Source: Phoronis australis (Eukaryota > Phoronida > Phoronidae). Taken from it: a DNA stretch of 49,443 nucleotides. The notes beneath the pieces are model-generated. The model was given only the letters and a program-made list of their open reading frames with translations, was not told where the DNA came from and did not search any database. The stretch covers positions 70,472 to 119,914 of the forward strand of contig NMRA01000855.1 in NCBI GenBank assembly GCA_002633005.1. Direction: 5' to 3'. The position numbers and the translations under genes were made by a program. Below, piece after piece: positions 44,701-49,443 of this stretch; positions within the stretch are counted from its first letter, which is position 1, and each line of letters starts with the position of its first letter.

Positions 44701-46501
44701 TTTATTTATTTTAAGGATGCTAAGCAGAGCAATGTCATGGATTTAGAAATTGCCGAGTATGAGAAAACAGTGGAAACCTTACACGCAAAGATCGAAGAAC
44801 GAGAAATGAACATCCGCGATTTGCAAAGTGAGGTCACCAAATTGACTGAACAACTGAAAGCTACGGAGACAGATGTGGGTAAGTAGTTTTCAATTCACTA
44901 ACTCGTTTTCCTGTTTGACTGATAACTGAGGTTTAGAGTGTACTCATTATGCAGTTCCAGATTAAATAAAGACAAAAGTTACTGTGTCTGTAATATACGG
45001 CTGTTCACTGCAGATGCAGCAACTTTATATTATGGTTAGTAATTTTGAAATAGTTTTCTGTTATCACTAGTGAGGCACTTCTTTTAAGATGAGCTTTTGA
45101 CACTAGGTGTCAGAAGTATCATGGCACATTTGTCTGTAATAACCGCAGGAAGTCATCCATTGTTTCAGAGGCAAATTCTGTGGGAGACCACACAGAATAC
45201 TGCACAAATTGTATGTAGCTGTGACCAGAAAGTATTCTGAAATTTTAGAACGCCTTGTTCTTAATTTAACTTTATTGCAGAGCAGGAGAGTTTGTAATGT
45301 AAGCTGCTTGTATTTTACAAGTTGACCATTGCTTGGAAAACAAGCCTGTGTGTTTTTGAGTTGTGTGTGTTAATCATATCATGGGGAATTTTCTTGGTCA
45401 AAAATGTCTGATCCAAGTCTGTAATTTTGGGCTTTGTGGTGGTTATGCCAAACACTGTTTTGTTTTACATCATTCAAGAAGTTAATATTAGAACACCTTT
45501 GTTCTATTGTGTGGTCAGTCTCGGCTCAAAAGAATCAAGGATTGCCCAAAGTTGTGTTTTTTATGCATACAGGGCAATAGTCACATACAGAAGTCTCGCA
45601 TTTTGAAAACCAGACTTGACTGAATAACGGGCATTGAACTGGTTCTCAAGATCTGGGGATTGGGATGCTTGTGACTATTGGCCATACAGGCACGCCATCG
45701 TTGAATGCCGTTCTTGTTCTTGCAGACACCGCTGAGTCTCAGAAGGCTCAAGCCGAGGAAAAAGTTGCCAAAATGAAGCAACTTCTTGTCAAGGCCAAGA
45801 AGGAGCTAGCGGAGTCCAAGAAACTTGTGAGTGAAATTCAATGCACGAAGTGTGCACACAGACGCTATTTTGCAGGCTTTGACTCTCGTTCATTTTCCAC
45901 GTCTCTTAATAAACTGTTGAATTAATACTTATGACTTCTGACTAGTTTTACTTATTGTGGTATTGCATTCATTACTTTATCATTAAAGTGGTAAGTGGTT
46001 CCTTATGTATTACTTGTTTCAATGCATTGGTGAGATTACGATAGTTTGTTTGCGCATTGACTTGGAAAGTGAACATAGGATAAATGATGCTACATTCATT
46101 ATGCTGTTTACTGCATTTTTTGCTCTTTATAAAAATACAGAAAATTTTAATCAATTGAGTTAGTGATGTTGCCTCTGTCTTTCACGGATTTCAGCTTGGC
46201 TAGTGGTGTTATTGTGGCTCTGGCCAATAGGTGAGAGACAAACACAACATCGCTAACTCAAGAAGTAAAGCAGATTCTAGTATTTGACTCAATTTTTCTG
46301 TATTTTGTTACCTCAAGTGGATGTCTCAAAACTTTCATGCTATTTATAGAGCTAGTGAACTAACAAAACCCAAGATAGGTTGCCTGAAGTGTATTGTATT
46401 TACCTTAAATTCTCTTTATACAGGAGGGTGAACAAAGAACAAGTGACGCTCAGTTGCGTGGACAACTAGAGGGACTAGTTCAACAGAGTGAGGAGTATAA
46501 G
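26718..46501 (+). CDS. GCC2: GCC2 (GCC185 golgin), 5' part, fifteen coding exons; 3' end beyond the window
   Basis: Exons 26718-26750, 27538-27622, 27872-27933, 28608-28751, 29474-29578, 31101-31250, 32245-35133, 36901-37023, 37569-37691, 38057-38224, 39720-39827, 40896-41021, 44716-44878, 45726-45826 and 46424-46501 join into 1486 codons. GCC185 is a long coiled-coil tether of the trans-Golgi network. It is recruited by its C-terminal GRIP domain and by Arl1, Rab6 and Rab9, and captures endosome-derived vesicles. Recognition: the N-terminal block LDSLPREDLVKFVKKQTFLL parallels human LETLPKEDLIKFAKKQMMLI; NKFKQLAIKGKKELAEAKK, MDLEIAEYEKTVETL and KMKQLLVKAKKELAESKK parallel the human protein in the same order. 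Everything between is heptad-rich coiled coil. Human GCC2 has 1684 residues, so the missing part (GRIP domain included) is a few hundred residues, beyond 49443. Exon 1 has an acceptor just upstream, so a non-coding first exon exists further left. Confidence 0.94.
27538..27622 (+). CDS. GCC2: GCC2 coding exon 2
   Basis: 85 nt. Acceptor tttttaacag, donor G/gtgagt (phase 1). It encodes the conserved N-terminal GCC2 signature LDSLPREDLVKFVKKQ and then TFLLQKTKAKCD. Confidence 0.95.
27872..27933 (+). CDS. GCC2: GCC2 coding exon 3
   Basis: 62 nt. Acceptor ctttttttcag, donor AGG/gtaaga. It completes the split Glu and encodes LTLQVESLKNSAGHSQDDSR. Confidence 0.93.
28608..28751 (+). CDS. GCC2: GCC2 coding exon 4
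   Basis: 144 nt, 48 codons. Acceptor tatgttttag, donor AAG/gtttgc. Coiled coil from STEVSEELSKLQDENTSLRA to KLQNVLRQNK. Confidence 0.93.
29474..29578 (+). CDS. GCC2: GCC2 coding exon 5
   Basis: 105 nt, 35 codons. Acceptor catctgacag, donor CAA/gtaggt. Begins AMEEEIECLKMKD and ends EEQRRWAEESQ. Confidence 0.92.
31101..31250 (+). CDS. GCC2: GCC2 coding exon 6
   Basis: 150 nt, 50 codons. Acceptor tgtattgcag, donor GAG/gtaact. Begins EWKDQVEVLTLARDNALDAL and ends EIDHLNRLLE. Confidence 0.93.
32245..35133 (+). CDS. GCC2: GCC2 coding exon 7, giant 963-codon exon
   Basis: 2889 nt uninterrupted, residues 194-1156, acceptor ttcttgtag, donor AAG/gtaaat. Continuous coiled coil rich in Glu, Lys, Ser and Leu, with few prolines. 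An acidic run EQEEEEEHEEK lies at about 34765-34795. A perfect internal donor, AAG/gtgagt, follows it at 34794 in phase 0. Use of that site would delete the last about 113 codons of the exon without a frameshift. Confidence 0.96.
35195..36530 (+). mobile_element. Intronic repeat element with hairpin leader and recurring GGTCA phrases
   Basis: It starts with three 56-bp units (35195, 35251, 35307), each containing the hairpin ACTCTGCGC / GCGCAGAGT. The body repeats with a period of about 430-455 bp (anchors gcaccgg at 35501, gcaccgc at 35955 and gcaccgg at 36384). It ends near gcacgcgcagagtccg (about 36530). The body is full of GGTCATT..GTGCA phrases and contains AGGTCAAAGGTCA at 35688-35700 and 36119-36131. 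No coding potential. Lies in the GCC2 intron after exon 7. Confidence 0.8.
36901..37023 (+). CDS. GCC2: GCC2 coding exon 8
   Basis: 123 nt, 41 codons. Acceptor tttgttatag, donor CAG/gtttgt. NKFKQLAIKGKKELAEAKK matches the human INKIKLVAVKAKKELDSSRK segment, a GCC2-specific landmark. Confidence 0.94.
37569..37691 (+). CDS. GCC2: GCC2 coding exon 9
   Basis: 123 nt, 41 codons. Acceptor attcgtcttag, donor CAG/gtatga. From IESLTSELAALTQMRDKLEM to SKEGYDLLKNEHQ, similar to human ESLRSEKDQLSAS followed by AESYKNLLLEYEKQ. Confidence 0.93.
38057..38224 (+). CDS. GCC2: GCC2 coding exon 10, followed by a GC donor
   Basis: 168 nt, 56 codons. Acceptor gttgttccag. It ends QEIMRQLQ with CAG/gcatgt: no GT donor in the right phase exists nearby, and the phase-0 join to exon 11 works only with this GC site. 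The alternative read-through ends in a stop after ACGMLNL. Confidence 0.88.
38521..39025 (-). mobile_element. Internally deleted copy of the CCGTATTC-terminal DNA element
   Basis: In reverse orientation it matches both ends of 41661-42757, with about 600 bp missing from the middle. The ends read tactgcattttccctaataa and ttattagggcgaatacagca. Lies in the GCC2 intron after exon 10. Confidence 0.85.
39448..39670. mobile_element. MITE with about 24-bp terminal inverted repeats
   Basis: The left end ggccctttccaaagaaactg and the right end cagtttcttggaacggaccc are inverted copies. The interior contains inverted ctaagactaatctt / aatcttagtcctaag pieces. It lies 50 bp upstream of GCC2 exon 11. Confidence 0.75.
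39720..39827 (+). CDS. GCC2: GCC2 coding exon 11
   Basis: 108 nt, 36 codons. Acceptor tttgtcgacag, donor AAG/gtcagt. From DLQSQVSELQKQIKENLSQM to KEQAEKELSK. Confidence 0.92.
40110..40361. mobile_element. MITE, GGGGTCTGTTTCAAGAAA family
   Basis: The left end ggggtctgtttcaagaaaag and the right end ttttcacgaaacagcccccc are inverted copies; about 250 bp. Its termini resemble those of 39448-39670. A further partial terminus (ggggtctgattcaagaagag) begins at 40363. Confidence 0.7.
40896..41021 (+). CDS. GCC2: GCC2 coding exon 12
   Basis: 126 nt, 42 codons. Acceptor ttgactacag, donor AAG/gtaatt. Begins AHGQLAEVKGEVEKAREK and ends LKTAHKELDSVKK, like human LQKTMQELELVKK. Confidence 0.93.
41661..42757 (+). 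mobile_element. Complete TIR DNA element, about 1.1 kb, non-coding
   Basis: Left end TACCGTATTCGCCCTAATAA, right end inverted (TTATTAGGGTGAATACGGTA); about 24-bp terminal repeats with three mismatches. The flanking TA on both sides fits a TA target-site duplication (Tc1/mariner-type insertion, inferred). Subterminal ATAAGCGCCC-like phrases recur. The longest frame (41848-42138, 96 codons) shows no transposase motif, so it is non-autonomous. Confidence 0.88.
42758..44715. other. Rest of GCC2 intron 12
   Basis: AT-rich intron with no exon or recognisable repeat. The open frames here carry no family signature and lack splice borders. Confidence 0.4.
44716..44878 (+). CDS. GCC2: GCC2 coding exon 13
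   Basis: 163 nt. Acceptor tttattttaag, donor G/gtaagt (phase 1). DAKQSNVMDLEIAEYEKTVE corresponds to human DAQQTTLMNMEIADYERLMK, the clearest C-terminal-half match to GCC2. Confidence 0.96.
45575..45680. repeat. Weak inverted repeat just upstream of exon 14
   Basis: caatagtcac (45575-45584) and gtgactattg (45671-45680) are exact inverted copies, with patchy complementarity inside (aaaaccag / ctggttct). It may be a small decayed hairpin element. Confidence 0.5.
45726..45826 (+). CDS. GCC2: GCC2 coding exon 14
   Basis: 101 nt. Acceptor gttcttgcag, donor CTT/gtgagt. KMKQLLVKAKKELAESKKL is nearly identical to human KIKQLLVKTKKELADSKQA. Confidence 0.96.
46155..46262. repeat. 108-bp hairpin repeat
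   Basis: The arms ttgagttagtgatgttg...tgtctttcac and gtgagagacaaacacaacat...taactcaa are inverted copies with few mismatches, spaced by about 45 bp. A small MITE in the GCC2 intron before exon 15. Confidence 0.75.
46424..46501 (+). CDS. GCC2: GCC2 coding exon 15 (last in window)
   Basis: 78 nt, 26 codons. Acceptor ctttatacag, donor AAG/gtaata. EGEQRTSDAQLRGQLEGLVQ then QSEEYK lines up with human ASLKGELEASQQQVEVYK. The next exon (human IQLAEITSEKHKI region) is not in the window. Confidence 0.9.
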
Positions 46502-48230
46502 GTAATATGTTGCAAGGTTAACATTACGTCACCTGGAATGTGTATGGGTCTAGCACCTGATGGTCAACAAATGTCAGTTCAAACTAATTTGCTTATAAGC
46601 ATAAAGACTGCGAACTGTTAAGGCAGTACAAAATTAATATTAATTACTGATTATGAGAAGAAAAATGTTTTATACAAGGGTTTTTGTTATATATGCATTA
46701 ATGCATTTTTCAAGTTTACGTAGAAGGGGTCATGCTTGGTTGATGGCGGCAGATAATTTTCAGAAGCAAAGTTTGTGTTCAATATGTACTTGGCTGTCCA
46801 GATGTGTCATCAGATAAATCCAATGGGTTGATTCCCATTTTGGAGCGTAAACATATCTGACTTGGTATACATCAACGCTTTGAGTTGCAAGTTGTTCTGA
46901 TCAGTTGCCATTTAATTGTGTGTGTAGTTCTGTTATGTCAATAGCGGATTTGCAGCGCAGACGAATTACGCATTGCGCATGTGCGAGTTACTTCCTTCGC
47001 GAAGGCTCATGGGAATTGGCGTTGTCTTATCCGCAATAAAAACAAGTATTTAACTTCACAAAGAACCCCCAAGCAGTATAAGCAGAGAGCTACATGTCAA
47101 GCACACCAAAAAGTTGTTTCCAAGAATAAAAAACAATCAGGCTTCACAGCTATCTTTCAGTTTCGTAGAGAGAGAGGCGACTTCAGAGGGCACACTGAAG
47201 ACTTCAATCCACCTGCTGAATTTCAATGAAGATCCATCACAAGACTCGGTAGATATAGAAGTAAAGGCAAGGAATACTAAAACTGCCATAAGGAAAGGAC
47301 ACATCAGTTAAGACTCATTTGAAAATCAATGCCAGGAAAGCTGTCCTCCATAACAACATATTTGATGAATAATATGAAGATGTATGTCTCAGGTTCACAA
47401 CCAGTGCGACTATTATGTAGGGATACGTGAACAATACAGAGTCATTTCAAGCTTTGTTTCGATTACATGGATACGGTAATTCCTCACTTATTTTGCACAC
47501 TCGCCTATTTTTGCTCACCCAAAATTATTTGGAAACTAATATTTTGTCCCTCACTAATTTCACAAGGTGGGAATTTGTTTCTTCGTCTAATTCCCATAGT
47601 TAGTTTTGCACCTTCGGAAAATAATAATGCAACACCTGCTAATTAATCCTGGTAATACACAACACTTAAACCAAATTATTAATGTCTGATCCATTCACAT
47701 GGGATATCTTATGCTGCTGTAAACATGAAGAGAAGTGTGTGATACAAATGAGTGTGGTGTAACTTTAGACTCAAATGTTCAAAAGAGTTTCTTCAACTAT
47801 GGGTTCATCGCCAACTATGGGATAACAAACGTTTACATTGGAAGGAATAAAGTAACTTAATTACCATTAATTAGACCGTGTTGACATCCCATAGGCCTCA
47901 TTTCATTTGCACGATTTATAGGAGCAGTTGACAATGCTTGAATAGTAAGTCAATTTCTCACATCCCTCAACTGAGTCAGTAAATTCAGTTCATTTGGCAA
48001 ACTCTGTCATGCGTAATTTTGTGACATAAGTGGAGGAATACTGTTTTAAGTCAGACAAAAATAATTCAAGTTCTGAACCAACACGAGATAACCCATCCAC
48101 AATCAAGACTACATACATGCACGGTGAGGTTCATAAAGATATCTTTCTTCATTACACACTGCCTTTGACATGACTCAACACTTGAGAAAAAACAACACAA
48201 AAGTTTTTGAGTCATTACCTTTTTCTAACA
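46502..48230. other. GCC2 intron, non-repeat part
   Basis: No further GCC2 exon found. The open frames at 46981-47311 have no coiled-coil or GRIP-like character and no convincing splice sites. Confidence 0.45.
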
Positions 48231-49443
48231 AGAGCAACGCGGAGCATTCAAATGCATCCACGAATGCACCACAAATGGGGTGCGTCTAGCCTTGATTATT
48301 TGCATCAGAAAAATAGCCACTAGATGGCACAAAATGTCCAGTACTTCTAAAAGCGGGAAGTGCTATCTAAGAAGCTATCTAGAAAACTATTTACCAAATT
48401 TCATAAAAATCTATCAAGGAATTTCAGAGAAACAAAAGAAACGTAAAAAAATGAAATTGCCACTAGGAGGCACAGCATTCCTTGGATCTGCCTAAAAGTC
48501 GTCTTTTTCTGTTGTTAGCTTCATATAGATACCCTCACTAAATTTAATAAAAATTCTGGAGTGGGTTTAGGAGATATACCTATGGGCACAAAACAAAACA
48601 AAACTATCACCACGAGCCACCACAGTAGTTCAAGTCATCGCCAACCGTCCTCTTCACACTGAGAACATATACGCCATCTTTAAAAATCACGATCCTTAGA
48701 ATGGATTGGTCGATAGAGGATGGACTCAAAAACAGCAAAAACAGCCACTAGGTGGTGCAAAATTCCTCGATTTCAACCGAAAACGGGAGGTAGCGTTATC
48801 TCACCAATAGATGCCTATATTCCAAATTCTATGAAAGTCCATTGAGGACTTTTGAAGAAACAGACTGAGGTAAATGTAAAAAACTAAAATTGCCACTAGG
48901 GGGCACACAGGTAGTCAGATCTGTCCGAAAGTTGTGGTCGTCTGTTGTCAATATCATCTAAATACATTTAGTAAAGATTCTGCCAACGGTTTAGGAGATA
49001 CAGCTACCGCCACCAAAAAAATGCCACTAGGAGGCGCCACAGTGATCAAGAACATCAGAAAATCATCATGAGCAGTCCTCTTCATAATAAGAACATGTAT
49101 GCCAATTTTCACAATCATCCTTAGAGCGGTTTGGTAGATAGAGGGGTGGACGACAACAAACAGATTCGAAAACAGTAAAAATGGTCACTAGGTGGCGCAA
49201 ACTACATCAAATCCATTCCAAAACTGAAGGAGAGCGTTACCTCAATGATAAATGCCTATAAGCCACATTTTATGAAAATCCGTGGAGGACCTTTGAAGAA
49301 ACAGCGGTCTGTAAAAAAACTAAAATTGCCAATAGGGGGCACACCGGTAATCAGATCTATCTGAAAGTCGTCGTCTATTGTCAACATTATATAAATACAC
49401 TTGCTAACTATACTAAAGATCCTGCAAACTGTTTAGGAGATAT
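48231..49443 (+). mobile_element. CTCF-motif repeat family, copy cut by window end
   Basis: Starts agagcaacgcggagcat and follows the order of 18980-20580. Core phrases start at 48317 (CCACTAGATGGCAC), 48460, 48610 (decayed), 48745, 48893 (CCACTAGGGGGCAC), 49024, 49195 (TCACTAGGTGGCGC) and 49329, that is every 131-171 bp. Lies in the last visible GCC2 intron. Confidence 0.88.

Noticed and set aside
46981-47311. Open frames in the last GCC2 intron as the next exon
   Set aside because: They lack the heptad pattern and the expected IQLAEITSE-like sequence, and no acceptor/donor pair fits phase 0.

Overview
The window is animal nuclear DNA: AT-rich, intron-dense and full of short DNA transposons and satellites, with no operons. 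Two genes are clear orthologues of well-known animal genes, CRYL1 (lambda-crystallin / L-gulonate 3-dehydrogenase) and GCC2 (the golgin GCC185). Their exons match the vertebrate proteins closely, but none of the familiar vertebrate interspersed repeats is visible. I infer an invertebrate deuterostome (echinoderm, hemichordate or cephalochordate); a lophotrochozoan is not excluded. All exon borders were read by eye from GT(GC)/AG sites, reading-frame continuity and family similarity.

Layout. 1-8000 (minus strand): a smaller gene encoding an R3H-domain (single-stranded nucleic-acid binding) protein. Five coding exons lie between 905 and 5173, with a possible untranslated first exon ending at 7813. 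Its introns and flanks hold a 34-bp minisatellite (2653-3500) and a foldback element (5829-6278). 8000-14570: intergenic, with a truncated second foldback element, a dispersed repeat and an old duplication. 14575-24526 (minus): the complete CRYL1 gene in seven coding exons (348 codons), including an upstream first exon that extends the protein beyond the usual start. 24526-26718: the head-to-head interval between CRYL1 and GCC2, with a CpG-bearing putative promoter and two almost touching perfect palindromes (24705-24828). 26718-46501 (plus): fifteen coding exons of GCC2 (1486 codons so far), including one 963-codon exon and one GC-AG intron. The GRIP domain lies beyond the window. 46502-49443: intron of GCC2 that runs into a repeat cut by the window edge.

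The most unusual signal is a repeat family (copies at 5182-5410, about 16140-16745, 18980-20580 and 48231-49443). It carries a 14-bp phrase matching the CTCF core consensus, CCACTAGGGGGCAC and close variants, about every 145 bp. A second repeat, in a GCC2 intron (35195-36530), carries nine copies of a GGTCATT..GTGCA phrase and two perfect DR1 nuclear-receptor-type sites. Together with the palindromes, the window is rich in transposon-borne, regulator-like sequence.

How the genes relate: CRYL1 is a cytosolic sugar-acid enzyme, GCC2 a trans-Golgi tether, and the R3H protein probably an RNA- or DNA-binding factor. I see no common pathway; the only shared feature is the divergent CRYL1/GCC2 arrangement.
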